In this document: positions 34,822 through 46,878 of the stretch, piece by piece
Position numbering within the stretch: the first letter of the stretch is position 1
Layout: each line of letters opens with the position of its first letter
Assembly (NCBI GenBank): GCA_033807695.1
Contig: CM066306.1
Coordinates: 558,001 to 622,000 of the forward strand
Reading direction: 5' to 3'
Source: Daedaleopsis sinensis
Taxonomy: Eukaryota > Basidiomycota > Agaricomycetes > Polyporales > Polyporaceae
Length of the DNA: 64,000 nt
Translations under genes and position numbers: made by a program
Notes under the pieces: model-generated
Seen by the model: the letters and a program-made list of their open reading frames with translations, nothing else
Told to the model about the DNA's origin: nothing
The model's database searches: none

Positions 34822-35691
34822 TGTCTGGAATTCTTCACAGTCGGTATGTTGAGAGCCGCAAAGATGGACGCGTACTCAGAAGAAGAAGGTGTAAGTCTCA
34901 ACGCGGTGACTGGGAGAAGAGGGTACTTAAATGAACCTGCCGGGCGTTACGCCTAATCCGACAGGCAATTTGCTATCCTCGGCCCGAAAGCCGAAATCCT
35001 TTTCGTACGCAAAAGTGTGACCAGGTGTGACTGGGGTCTTGGTACGAGACCAAACCGAGTCGGGCCCATCCCTTGACCAACCGGTACCCTCAAGTGACTC
35101 CGAGTCAAAGTTGTAAGTAAGTACTATCGCGATGAGTACCGTATCGAATCCCCCGAGGACTGAGTCGCTAACTCAGGCCTAGGAATAAGGGCGAAGCTTG
35201 AAAACAATCATAGCTTATACGACGCTGGTGAGATATGCAGCAACTACTATCCAAAGTTGACTCTATGCTGAAGACCAGACTGCGTACTGCTACAGTCTAT
35301 GACCATCGTATTGAGACGGCACGGTTTCAGGGCCACACGGGCCCGTGAGGGTGTCACCGAGCTGGTGACGACGCAGGCCAAGCATCACGACCTCGCTTCC
35401 CAAACCGCAGCGAGCTGCTTTTTGTCGTGACCATGAACCTATGACTATCTTGATCAAGCATGCCCCACCGCCCCTCCTGCCCGCCGTCTGCTACCGAGTC
35501 ACTCTGCCACGCAAACGCGTCTTCACCCTATCGCACGCCCTCTGAAATCAAGTGCGACCCACCGCCCCGTCCTACTCCGGGGGCGGCCTAGGCTAGTCTT
35601 CGGTACGGCGGTCAATCGAACCCGAATCCTCTCAGACTGCCGCCTTCTGCCGAGAGGGAAGCACTTGAACTTGAACAGGTTCCTCAGAAAG

Positions 35692-35794
35692 TGGTCTCGT
35701 ACCCAGACGTGGCGAGTAGGAACCCGCACCCCATTACTTACTCTCGCAACGGTGGTGGGGTGCGGGTTCATACTCGCCACTGGGTACGAGACCA
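35692..35794. mobile_element. 103-bp foldback element with 9-bp direct flanks (MITE-like)
   Basis: Two arms of about 45 nt form an inverted repeat that starts with a perfect 15-bp terminal pair (TGGTCTCGTACCCAG at the left, its complement at the right). It continues with GGCGAGTA and GAACCCGCACCCCA matches and leaves a loop of about 14 nt. The element is flanked by CTCAGAAAG at 35683-35691 and 35795-35803. A 9-bp duplication is typical of Mutator-like insertions. A related 12-bp end, GGTACGAGACCA, occurs at 35041-35052. Confidence 0.65.
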
Positions 35795-36830
35795 CTCAGA
35801 AAGGTACGGCGGATCAGAGCCCCTCGGACTTGCTTGGCTGCCAAGTGCGACTATAACCTACTCCACTTACTGGTTGTTCACTCGGGCCATGTACCGACGA
35901 CAGCTAGTACCCAGACTCCGACTCTCCGGCGGCAAAGTTCACCGGCGCCGCCCAAACAAGCCCGCGAAGCTCGACACGTCATCGCGAGACAACAGGAGAA
36001 GGTCGTTTTATTGCCAAAGACCGTGATCATCACTGAATTCTACTGTATCTAGACGAGCTTCAACTACAAATTCCGTTAGGCGAGTCCCCGGGAAGGAGCA
36101 TCATCGGACGCTTATGCGCAGACGAATAAAGAGGTGCGGCATTGCGGCCGACGCGGCCGGCAGAGCGTACACTACAACATCGGATACACGCCTCCGCCAC
36201 TCTCAGCCATAACTCGGACACAGACTAGGTAAGTACATCTACCCAGATGAGCGATATCGCGCAAGTGAGCCACTAGCAAACGAGTGCGAAGGAATCAGTA
36301 ACTCCTTACGGCACCAGCAGCGGAGCCTGTGAGCATCAGCAACTTGAAGCGAAGGCGCAACGGAGATACGGACATACGGACACCGGAGAAGCCCCATGCC
36401 AGTGCTGCTCCGGCACCGAGCGTCGAACGCTGTCGCAGTCTGCAGAGGCACCCACCCGGTCAATCCTTGCGGCCGCCACGACTCGCCCGGGACCTCGCCC
36501 GCGCACTCGCGGAGACGGTCGCACGGGCCGAGTGGTGGTGCGCATAGACTGCCGGGGCGGGTGCGCCTGCAGCACTGGCAGCGCGAGCACGCCGTGTCCG
36601 TGTCCGTGTCTGCGTGCGTGTGCGCCGACTCGGAGTCCGCTGGGTGTCATGACTCGCAGCACGTGAAGAGTGCTCACCACTGGCACCCCGCGCTGTGGGC
36701 TCCGTCGAGCAAGGACGACTCGGAGGAGGAGGCACAGAGGGCGGGCCCTGCTCTCCCGTCACGCGTTGGGCAGGGGAGAGACGCGATCGGCAGGGGCGAG
36801 AGAGGCGTGGGCTGCGAGGGGCGAGGAGGA

Positions 36831-36868
36831 GGAGGTGAGGGAGGTGAGGGAGGTGAGGGAGGTGAGGT
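36831..36868. repeat. Four tandem copies of GGAGGTGAG
   Basis: Simple 9-bp tandem repeat inside a purine-rich stretch. Confidence 0.8.
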
Positions 36869-38144
36869 GGGTTGGGGGGCTGATGTTATCTCGACCAAGG
36901 CGAGCCCGCGCACCCTTTATACGCCATCGCCACCCTGCCAGTCGCCTCCCCGCCGGGCCCTCTTAAGCTCAGCTTCTTCCCTCGGCCTGCGCAGCGCCAG
37001 CGGTTCCGGGTCACGCTCGGGCGCAGAGAGCCTGCCATGGTGCCCGGGCTCCGACTGCTGGCTTCTGGCTTCTGGCTCCTGACTTCCGGAAGCTCGTCCG
37101 GGTCGGAAGTCCAGTTGCAGTCCCACGCGCGCGTGCAGGACGTCGCGAAGCACGGCGCAGTACTCAGTACTAGTACTTGCGAGTGGTGCAATCCCTGGCC
37201 ATATGATGTGCACGCGTGCGCGCGCATCGGGCATCAAGGGGTCGCGAATCGCGCGGCCGGATTCCAATGCGATCTTTGATTCCGAAGCTTGAGCTTGAGA
37301 AGCGGGCGAGGGAGTTGTAAGGTCCGGCATCGCGCTCGCAATATATACAGTAACATAAGTATGCAGTATGTATGTATCATTCTCGCGTCCGGGCTGGAGA
37401 CCAGTGTCATGATGGGTTTGATAGATAGATAGGCGTATGCACACTGTACAGTAGTTGTACTACTCAAGCGGATCGTGCTCGCATAGTACGCATGATGCGG
37501 GATCCGTCCGAGTCCTTCTAGCGGTTCCAGTGGACAGTGCGCACATCGCCTGCATACCAGTGTCGAGTCTGGCAGCGGCACGAGTGGGAACACTGTAGGC
37601 GGCAGGTTCCAGGACGCTCCGGGGAGCGCGTCCTCTGTCAGAAAAGCTCCGGGCGAGCGCAAGGCGCCGGCGCTGGGAGCCGCGTGCTGCTCTGTTTGGG
37701 TTGGACGGCTGGAAGATTAATTGGCATGGGCGAGTGCGCCACGGAGTCGCTGTCACTGGTCACTAGTGTGCATCGCACTGCGCGTGAACGTGGACGTGAA
37801 CGTTCGCGGGATGGCTCCGCGCCGCACACCCGCGCGACGTCGTGGCGCAGGCGTGCGATGGTGCGCGCGAGATACTATATCACGCGAACCTGCGCTGTTC
37901 GGGAGCGAGGGCGACCGCGGGGGTAACTGCGCTGCCCGGCTGCGGACGAGCTGTGTATACTGGGCAGCTGAAGGGCCTGGTATGGTCTAGGGTTAGGCAG
38001 TGCGCCTGAAAGGTACACAGTGCGCAACGTGCTAGTACATACAGTACGGATTACGGACGGGGAGGAGGTGCGCCGCAGCCCGCTCCCCGCTTCCAGCTTC
38101 AGTCCCGAGTGCGAGTGCGAGTGGCCATCGTTGGCTTCTGATTA

Positions 38145-38948
38145 CTAGGTCCCGGCCGCGTCTTTCCGTTCTGTATGTCCGGACTGCGGGATGATGTCGC
38201 CTGCGGTGTCGAGCGACCACTGAATGCGTTCGCTTGAAGCTGCAGGAGGAGTTGCTGAATCGCCGGAGAGTATGACAACGAGCTTGCCGAGTTTCGCACC
38301 AGGGAGAGGACAGAGGCGGCAGTCGGATGGCAGCGAAGGTCCGAGAGAAAGCCTCGCCGGCGCATGGCTCCTGGGCAGCGCGGGGTCGACAGAAGCGTAA
38401 GTGATTGGTGGCCCGACGACGATGACGTGTAGCGACTCTGCCGGACGTTCTGTGCGAGCCAGTATGAGCGGTGCGCGGCCGCCATCGTCGCGCATCAGGC
38501 CCGCAGTGATGGAAGACAGTTGGGGATCTCCCGGCTGGGGCACATTTCGCCCAGGTTTGGGGGGAGGTGAGTTGCCGGAACGGGGTCCTCGTGGGGTACC
38601 GCGGTCGTGTCCGACAAGTACTGTCCTGATCGACGGCCGTAGAGGGCGGAAGAAGTCCCTTGGGGACTGGAAGCTGTAAGCTTGAAGGATCGGTACTAGT
38701 AGCTGGTAGTATACGCCGAGTCGTGTACTCCCAGCCTCCATCTGTGCAGCTGGCCTGTGATGCGATGTTGTTAAATTCGTCACCTGAGTACCCCTAGCGG
38801 AACGCAAGGTAGAAGGGTTCCTTGCGCTTCGGAACCGTGCGCTATACACACATTCATCGGCGGAACATATATCCAGGGCAACGAACCAGACTCGCGAGAG
38901 CTGGTAAGCATGGATCAGCTGCGTTATGTCATTCTGTCTTCCATCCAT
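38145..38948 (-). CDS. Hypothetical ORF (267 aa), uncertain
   Basis: An intronless ORF with a real ATG (38948). It opens with a plausible helical start (MDGRQNDITQLIHAYQLSRVWFVALDIC), has a middle rich in Pro/Arg/Gly, and a later stretch with alternating hydrophobic strands (ESLHVIVVGPPITY, KLGKLVVILSGD). I recognise no family. The long open frame may be real coding sequence, a relic, or a product of GC-rich composition. No TATA box or supporting neighbour was found. Confidence 0.25.
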   Translation of the reverse strand: MDGRQNDITQLIHAYQLSRVWFVALDICSADECVYSARFRSARNPSTLRSARGTQVTNLTTSHHRPAAQMEAGSTRLGVYYQLLVPILQAYSFQSPRDFFRPLRPSIRTVLVGHDRGTPRGPRSGNSPPPKPGRNVPQPGDPQLSSITAGLMRDDGGRAPLILARTERPAESLHVIVVGPPITYASVDPALPRSHAPARLSLGPSLPSDCRLCPLPGAKLGKLVVILSGDSATPPAASSERIQWSLDTAGDIIPQSGHTERKDAAGT

Positions 38949-40314
38949 TCAGAGTTCGAATCTCACAAAGCGATGGGCCCGCGCACCTCTCCCATTCAGT
39001 TGATGCGCAATGGAGATTTCCGATGTCCATGAAGCTTCGAACAGCTGAGAATTTGCGATGTCCAAATGGGGATCCTGGCAGTGGCTACTTGAGTCTGATA
39101 CGACATCATTGGATGGGAAGACTGCTTACTCGCGAGGCTTGGGACCGCCGGCGGTTAGCGGATAATGGGCTGTCTATACACAGAACTGCCGACATCTCTG
39201 ACAGGTACAACATGCATACAGGACCCAGGGGCTCTTGTGACTGCAGCTCGTAACTCGGCATCCCACCGGCGTCCTATTGGGTACGAAAGCATCCGAGTCG
39301 AAGCTGGTAGCACCCGCCACGGTTTCGATCTGCTTATCAGGCTTTCAGGGAAGAAGGTTATGCACCCAGCCCTCGTTTGGAGGTCGAGCTATGACGGTGC
39401 TCTTGCGTCATGGGAAACCTCTGGGCGTGCTCTAAAGTATAAGAGCACGGAGTTGCAACCTTGCGTGAACTTGAATGTTCTCAGTGCTGAGATCACGACA
39501 TAGCTAGTGTACTGTGATACACAGTATGTTTAGGCCGTCGTTATCGTTCTGTGTCGCAATGTGTGTGAGGATGACAGTAATCTTCGTCATAGACAGCTCA
39601 AGATATCGTATCGCACTGCAGGCACCGTGATAGCCATATCAGTAGCAAGAAGTTGGAGTTAAGAATGCACGCACCTCGCGATAGACCCCCTCTCGTAGAA
39701 CTTCTTCACGTACTGGAGAGACGTACATGACTTCCTCTACCCCTTAAACGACACGCTACGTTGAGGGTGGCTGTCAGTGTTCGCCGAAGGGTTCAGCGTA
39801 GACATTCACGGTCGCAGATCAACAACACAGAGTCCTTGATCAGTGACAGAGAACAGGAAGACAGTGTGGATCCATCCACGATGTGTCAAGAAGGAGAAGA
39901 CGGACAAGGTTAATACATAAGCGTCTCCAGAGAGGCATTTCATCGTGGTATCTGAGTGAGTGTTAGGGAGTAGTACAGCTCGGACTCTAACTCTGCTGCT
40001 AGTACAAGGTCAGTCAACAGTTCAGCGTTCACCTTGTTCAGCGTCAAAAAAGAACGGTATGAGCAAAAGCCTACCGGAGAGTAACAAATCGGTGTAGCTC
40101 AAGCATTAATGAAGGGGTAAGTTAACCAGACGATTAGACGCCGCTGCGTGACTCCGGGGTGGCGCGGGCGTTGAGTAAGGCGTCTAAATGCTGCTAAGGG
40201 AGGCGCCCCCGGTCGGCGGTCGCCCCACTTTTCGCTCCGTCATCGTCGCGCTCCTCCTCCTCGCCGTCCCCTCCCGCTCCCTCGCCAGTCGACAAGTACC
40301 CATAGACGTCCGCC

Positions 40315-41104
40315 ATGTCCGGAGCAGCAGCCTCAGCAGGAGCCTCCAAGTTCCAGGCCTTTATGAACCACCCAGCAGGTCCGTACCATCCCATCCTCGA
40401 CCAGTGATACGCGCCTGACTGTTTCGGCTCTCTTCCTCTCCATCTCTGCAACGGCGAACACACTCGGATTCTCGCTGGATATGCGCACTTCGGTGGCGAC
40501 GAACCCCGCACTTGTGCTCTTACGCTGTCGCCCACGACTCAGGGCCCAAGACGGTCTTCTTCTGGGCACCGGTCATGAAGTGGTGCCTAGTCGCCGCAGG
40601 CCTGAAAGACCTCTCTCGTCCCGCGGAAAAGCTGAGCGTGTCTCAGAACGTTGGTGCGTCGTGCTTCCAGTGTCGTGGCTTGGCACGAGCGCCATGCTCA
40701 CTTCTCTGTCCCCCTCTCTGTCTGGACCCTCCGATCCTCTCCCTTCTGTGTACGTCCCGCACACGCGTGCCTCCGTGCAGCCCTTGCCGCAACGGGCTTC
40801 ATCTGGGTGCGCTACTCCCTGGTCATCACGCCGATCAACTACAGCCTGGCCGCCGTGCGTACACGCGTTCGCCCCTCCCCGCCTTACACGGCGCACTGAC
40901 TGCCACACAGGTCAACTTCTTCGTCGGATCGACAGGTCTGGGCCAGCTCGGGCGTATCTGGCAGTACGTGGTCGGCCCTGTTTGCGATCGTGAGTGCGCG
41001 CTGACCCCACCCTTGACTCGGACAGCTACCAGAAGACGCAGCAGGACCCGGTCGCGGCGTACTTCGGCGGCGCCACGGCGCAGAAGCCTGCGTCTGCTGC
41101 ATGA
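40315..41104 (+). CDS. MPC2: Mitochondrial pyruvate carrier subunit, MPC2 type (126 aa)
   Basis: Five exons, 40315-40378, 40543-40653, 40781-40854, 40911-40963 and 41026-41104, with consistent phases; 126 residues, the usual size. MPC subunits form the inner-membrane heterodimer that imports pyruvate into mitochondria. Diagnostic pieces in order: an Ala/Ser-rich start (KFQAFMNHPAGPKTVFFWAP), MKWCLVAAGLKDLSRPAEKLS, VALAATGFIWVRYSLVITP, INYSLAAVNFFVGSTGLGQLGRIW, and a short polar tail ending QKPASAA. Three hydrophobic segments are visible. The longer C-terminal part and the GPKTVFFWAP start favour MPC2/MPC3 over MPC1. No partner MPC1 gene is in the window. The fourth intron boundary (after IW) gives HYQKTQ and is the least certain junction. 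Confidence 0.93.
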
Positions 41105-43585
41105 GCGTAGTACTTACCTATTCTACTCTATTCACTGCTTTTATTTCTCTCGCCCCCTCGCCCGCGTATGCAATAGCTCCTTAAGCCCGAGAGGCTGAAT
41201 GCGGAAAGGTGCAGCCGCTGCTTGCCTCCGTACCTCTCAGCATCCACCTCTCGACGAGTTTGCAGGATTCCGATTGATTGGAGTCCAAGAGTCGTTTTTC
41301 TCTTCTGAGTGCCGGACTAGGGCAACTCACAGGTAGCAGGAGCGGAGGAGTGCGCATACGACCAGGAAGCAAGACAGGCCCTGACACGGAACCTCGCGAC
41401 ATCGCTGCGAGTTCAGGCGCCACAGGCTACGGATAACACACGCGCGACATCACGGGCCTCTGGGGCATCTCTGTTCGCACCAAACGCGACGCACACAGCC
41501 AGCTCGGACTTTCTCGTTGGCATGCTACGCGCTGCTAGCGGCTTCGGGGCTGAAGGCTCTCGCTTGTGCGAAGAAACTCACCGAACCAGGAGGGTTAGAC
41601 ACCGGCAGAACCTGGATATCAGCCGACGTCCTCCACGGACGCACGGACGCACTGGACTTCCCCTCACCCTCTGCCGACCGCGGTGTCGCAAGGAAGCAAG
41701 TAGGGCTGCTCAATTCTTGAGGGCCGTTTCGAAATGCAGTCGACTGACGAACAGTCGTCGAGATGCCGCTCGATGCCACTGATGGGTGGCAGTGGCCATC
41801 CAAATGCGGTTCAGGTTGAGCTCGAAGTCCCGAAACGTTGCTGTCGACGTCCAAAGCTCAGTAATGACCTCAATTCATTGAGATTCGAGTATTTCAAAGC
41901 AGAGAATATCTGCTATCTGCCGATATCTCATTCGCAAACAGGGGAGGAGGGGAGGAAAGGGATGCAAGGAAGAGCAGGTAAGTAGTCTTAGCGCTGCATC
42001 ACCATCAGCCTCGGCACTCACCGGCAACTCGACGACTTTTGTCAGTCGAATGCATTTCGAAACGGCCCTTAAGAATTGAGCAGCCCTAGTGTCTCGATAT
42101 GGTCAATCATCAGGCGCACGATCGACATGGCGCCAAGAAGGCGATCGTGGACGGTATCGGACTGGCTGGGGGAGACGATGGCCCAGGCGCAGTGGAGGAA
42201 GGGACGCCCACCGAGCTACCTGGATATCTCAAGCAATCTGCGCACCGGCCGCGGTCGAGCGAGTTCGCGACCACTTCTCCTTCTCGGCGGTCAGGCGGAC
42301 GTTCGGGCACGCTCACGCTCGAGAAGGACGAGCCGTCAGGGCATATATCCAAGTCAGCAAGCAGTGCACAGTAGGACTTCGAGCATGTGCTGTATGGCTG
42401 CTGCACCATTGTGACAAGGAGCTGACATAAAACGTCTACAGGGGTCATGATAGTAGCAACAACAGGGCACTGGATGTTTACCTGACCCCAAAAAGGGATG
42501 ACAGCAATGTACAGAATGATGTCCGCTCTCAGAGACTAGGAAAAGATCGACTATCATCTTGCTTCCTGTTATGGTCAGCAACGGAGACTACTCAGAGACG
42601 GACATCTGAGTCATTGTTTTCTGGAATTCAGTTTCACATCCGCTCTAGACCATAGCTCTATGTTACGTACGGGGGATACAGGGGGCGAGGAAAATTCTAT
42701 CGTAAGTGCCAGTCATTGCAAGAGTCAATTGGCAAGCTGACGCGTTCCCAAACCGTGAGGATAAATGCGGGAAAGAGCGCACCGGGTGGGTGACTTTCAC
42801 TGCGTGGTGAGTCGGACCTTCTATCTCAAGCTCGAGCGAGACTTCCAAGACGCGCGCCCGATTGAAGTAGCTTCGGATACGTGCACAATCCACGACGCAC
42901 GCATGCAGACCCCCACGTGTGCGAGCAAGGTGCTCGTCTTTTGGCAGCTGTACGTTCGTCCAAGGTCTCAGAGCTTGTCCCTGCGTTGTCTCCCCTACTA
43001 GACGATGATTGGACCTATTGACGTGAGCGATGAAACGTCCTGCAACGACGTCCCTACGTGACTGAGGCTGTCGTAGTCGTCGGGGATTTCGTCTCCTCCC
43101 ACAGATACCAGGAGGGGAGTTGAAAGTTCAACGTTCAACGTTCGATGTTCAACAGTGAATTAAGGCTGCGAGACTCTACACTGAATATGACCTGTAGCAT
43201 AGGTCGACCCACACACAGTAGCAAGTCCTCTGCCCCGAAGAGATGCCCGGCCTCGTGTCTTGGCGAACATGCCTGCCCCTCGCCGGTGAGAACGGCGTGG
43301 TGGCTTATGAATATCACAGTGAACCCTGTTAACTGTACTGACAGTGACAGCGCCGCTATAACGCCGCCTGCTGGTTCTGCAGGGACGCTTCTCAACCGCA
43401 CGTTGCACGAGCTCGAGTGAATCCCGAAGTGTAGTGGCCACCCATTCCATTGTCGCAGGTCTTATACCCCGAGCGGTGCGCCATGGCTTGCCTGCAGCTC
43501 CCCAACACGCTCGACCTCGACTAGCGTACCAGCCCCACACTAACACACCGCTGAGTTATACAACCACACACGCAGCTCATCGACG
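41105..43585. other. Intergenic region containing a MITE
   Basis: Between the pyruvate-carrier gene and antiporter paralog B. Apart from the inverted-repeat element at 41701-42088, only short ORFs without motifs are seen. Near 43121-43153 there is a run of GTTCAACGTT-like units. The final part carries the paralog B promoter. Confidence 0.5.
41701..42088. mobile_element. 388-bp non-autonomous DNA transposon (MITE) with about 80-bp terminal inverted repeats
   Basis: The left end (TAGGGCTGCTCAATTCTTGA and on to about 41780) matches the reverse complement of the right end (about 42009-42088) with a few substitutions, for example G/A at base 19 and G/T at base 39. The internal sequence has no transposase frame. 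Flanks share TA at each border but no 8-bp duplication, so a TA target site (Tc1/mariner style) or a mutated hAT site are both possible. Confidence 0.75.
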
Positions 43586-46500
43586 ATGCTTTCCCACTTG
43601 TTTCAAGTGAGTTCTAATAGGTCCCAATCAGGGCGTCGTGTTCCAGAACTCATGCATCAGTTTGCAGAGCACCCACTCGGGTCTAGCATACATGGTCATT
43701 GGAGGGTTCGCAGTCGGGGTATGTGTCGGTTGCACACCTCTTTGATCACTCCTCACACCCGCCCGTCTTTCCTCGCGTTAAGTTCACGATGGTCGCGCTC
43801 CTCGTCAAACAAAAGGTAGCTATTTCTCCCCATCCGGACTGCGGCTTAGTTATTAGCCCTCTTCAAGTCTACTAGGAAGAGAAATCGGGAGGAAATATCG
43901 CACAGGGATTCTGATGGGCGCACGCGACAGCCGAGTACGAGACGCCGTCAAAACACCCAACCATACCTAAAATCCGCCACTACGGCGAAGACTACTGAAC
44001 AAAGTTGTTCGAGAGGGAGAGTCGCTCCCGTGTGGCTCTCACTCGGCTCTCGGGCGCCCATTTCCATCCCCTCCACTCTCCTCCTCGTATAAGTTGTAGA
44101 ATTGAGGAGGGCTAATGTCGTTACTTGCGCACGAACACTTGCCTGCACTGAAGTACTGACGTCCCCCTAGCTGTACATCAACGAGGTCGTGCTCGGCACG
44201 GCCGTCGGCGTGGTGTTCGGACCGCTCGGTGCGAACCTCTTCAACCCGCGCGCGTGGGGCGGGGACGTGAACGCGGTCACGCTCGAGGTCACGCGCATCG
44301 CGCTCGCCGCGGGCCTGTTCACGATCGGGGTTGAGCTTCCCAACGCGTTCCTCGCACGACACGCGCGCGGCCTGCTGGTCATGGTCGTGCCGACGATGGC
44401 GATTGGGTGGGTCGTCGTCGCTGGTGCGTTTGTCTCTCGCGCGCTGTCGGGTCTATCGGGTCCGAGCGCTAACTGCTTTGCTTGCGTGCCCCCCTCCCCG
44501 CAGCGGTGATATTCCTGCTGTTTCCGCGACTAGACATCGTCTCCGCGCTCGTCATCGCGGCCTGCCTGACCCCCACGGACCCCATCATCTCTGCGTCCAT
44601 CATCGGTGCGCAGGTGCTCGTAGTTTGCACGCCTGTGTGCGCTCACCCAACGTGCATGCAGGGGGCAAGTTCGCGACGAAGCGCGTCCCGCAAAACCTGC
44701 GCTGGATCATTGCCGCGGAGTCGGCCGCGAACGACGGGCTCGCGTACCCGTTCCTGAGCCTGTCCATCTTCCTCACGCTCGAGCCGACCGTCGGGGCGGC
44801 GTTCACGAAGTGGATCCTCATCGGCTGCTTGTGTGAGTCCTGTCCTGGCGCGGGCTACCGAGACGCGTGCTCACTCCTACGAACTCATCTCTTTCTAACT
44901 GCTCTGGTGCAGACCAAGTCGCGCTGGGGACGCTTATCGGTGCTGGAATAGGTCGGTGCCTCGTCAGCGCTCCCAGCTTCCGTTTTCTACTCGTTGACAA
45001 TCGCTCACGTTCTCGGTGCTTACAGGCCTCGGATTTTCGCGTCTCATGAAGCTCTCTCAGAGCAGAGGATTCATCGACAGCGAGTCGTACGTCGCGCAGT
45101 ACCTGGCGCTGACCCTCTTCACGATTGGCGTCGCACGCACGGTCGGCAGCGACGACCTCCTCGCCGCCTTCGCCGCCGGTGCGTTACTCGCTGCAGCTGT
45201 CCCCAAGTTTGTCGCACTAAACCTGCACGCCCCTCTTCTTAGGGTCCGCGCTGAACTGGGACGGGCACTTCGACCTGCACACGCAGGCCGAAGGCCGGGT
45301 GTTCTCCGCCGTCATCGACCTCGTCCTCAACTGCGGCACGTTTGTGTACATCGGCGCGTGGATGCCATTCGCCGCGTTCAGCACGCCCGCGCTCGGCGTC
45401 ACGCCCTGGCGGCTCGTGCTCCTCCTCGTTGCCGTGCTTGCGCTCCGCCGGATCCCCGCGCTGCTCGTGCTGTACCGCTGGGTGCCGGAGATCAAGAACT
45501 GGAGAGAGGCGCTGTTCGCGGGGCATTTCGGTGCGTGCGACCTCTGTTCTACTCTGCTCTGCTCTGCTGATGGGGCTGATGGGTTGCACACACAGGTCCG
45601 GTAAGCTGCGTCGCTCGCACTCGCGCATCGTCCTGACATAACGATAACTATCCCGCTAGATGGGCGTCGGAGCGGTCTTCGTTTCGACGTTCGCGCTCAC
45701 CGAACTCCCAACGCCGCGCACTCCCCCGCAGAACCAGGCAGAGACGCTCGCAACAGTCATACAGGCCATCGTCGCCTTCGTGGTCCTCGGGTCCATCGTC
45801 GTCCGTGAGCGGTCCTCGTCATTCGTCCCCTTCTGCGCGCGCGAGAGAGGCTGTCGTACTGACCCTACGCGGTGCGCGACCCACAGACGGCCTGTCGATC
45901 GCGCTGTTCTCTTTTGGGGCGCGCACGCGCACCCTCACGCGCACCTGGACCTCACGCACACGATCGCGGAACGGTGCCGCGCATACGCAGCCGGAATGGC
46001 TCCTCTCCGTGCGGCGCCACTCCCCCGCGGACATGCACGGTGCGCGGGAGACCGCATCTGACTCCATAAGCGAGAGCGGCGATGGCAAGGACTCTCGTCT
46101 GGCCCCGGACGTCGAGGCGAGCGCGGCGGTGGGGCGGGTCGCGGTCCACGACCAGGACCTCGCCGCCCCCGCGACGATCGTAGTGTTGCCGCCCGCGCCT
46201 GCCCCCACCGTGATCGCTGACGCTGCGAGGGCGCACCTGCGCGGGGCGGCTGGCGGAGTCGACCGGGCGCTGGTCAGCTCGAGGCACGTTGCACATAATG
46301 CGCATGCTCCCGTTGTCCCAGGGGCCCGCCGCGAGCTATCATCCCAGCCACCTCAGCTGCCCCAGAAGCCTGCTGCCACGCAGGCTGGGGCGCGGACACC
46401 CGAAGCTACGGCTACGGCTACGGGTTCGAAAGCACGCGGAGTCGCTAGCTCTGGGACCAAAGCCGCTGTCGCTGCCGGTCGTTTACCCGCAAACCCTCTT

Positions 46501-46878
46501 GTGTCCACGTCCGAGACTCAGCGCGAATTCGCCGCCTCAGCCTCAACCTCCTCGGACTCGGCGGCGGCGGCGGCGGCAGCGGCAGGCGCTTCAGCTGCAG
46601 AAAACATGCCCGTGGAGCGCGAGGACCTCGCAGCGTTTCTCGCAGAGCTGCGGCGGAGCGCGGGCTCGCCGCTGCCTTGCCCAAGTCTCTCTCGGGAGGA
46701 CGGCGAGGAGGAAGGCGAAGAGGACAAGGACGATGCGTGGCGGGCGGATAGAACGGAGCCGCCGGCGTCGGAAGATGAGGTTGAAGGTAAACTTGGAGAC
46801 GTTGAAGCACGGCGAGGAGGAGGTACACCCGTCCATCGGCCACTGCACGGCACTCCAAGTCGTCGCATCGGTCAATAA
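43586..46878 (+). CDS. Na+/H+ antiporter, fungal Nha1/Sod2 type, paralog B (750 aa)
   Basis: Twelve exons: 43586-43606, 43668-43718, 43783-43815, 44171-44423, 44504-44605, 44662-44832, 44913-44951, 45026-45178, 45243-45530, 45596-45600, 45660-45804 and 45887-46878. Together 2,253 nt, 750 residues. The first eight exon lengths equal those of paralog A exactly (21, 51, 33, 253, 102, 171, 39 and 153 nt). Motifs: GLAYMVIGGFAVG, NEVVLGTAVGVVFGP, VTRIALAAGLFTIGVELP, TPTDPIISASIIGGKFA, AESAANDGLAYPFL with the ND ion site, GSDDLLAAFAAG, NCGTFVYIGAWMP, and MGVGAVFVSTFALTELP. Predicted role as for A: alkali-cation/proton exchange at the plasma membrane. The hydrophilic tail (from about residue 420) differs strongly from A: it is Ala/Ser-rich, ends with an acidic run (EDGEEEGEEDKDD), and is not split by an intron. 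Confidence 0.94.
45596..45600 (+). other. 5-nt microexon of antiporter paralog B
   Basis: GTCCG between ACACAG and GTAAGC. With the preceding G it encodes Gly-Pro before MGVGAVF. Same place and size as in paralog A. Confidence 0.85.

Larger units (their letters stand above)
34822..40314. other. 5.5-kb intergenic region with small repeats
   Basis: Lies between antiporter paralog A and the pyruvate-carrier gene. It holds a foldback element (35692-35794), a 9-bp tandem repeat (36831-36868) and one long minus-strand ORF (38145-38948), all listed separately. The remaining ORFs at 35500-37100 and 37234-37990 are overlapping GC-rich readings without motifs. From 39500 to 40180 nothing is seen. Confidence 0.5.

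Noticed and set aside
35605..35640. tRNA T-arm-like GGTTCGATTG on the minus strand
   Set aside because: The flanking bases do not pair as a T stem.
38940..38965. tRNA B-box-like GTTCGAATC
   Set aside because: No matching A box, acceptor stem or cloverleaf could be drawn in the upstream 80 bp.
43135..43401. Minus-strand ORF with HEAGHLFG, resembling a metallopeptidase HExxHxxG site
   Set aside because: Short ORF in the promoter region of antiporter B, no third zinc ligand or protease context, opposite strand to the gene. Treated as chance.
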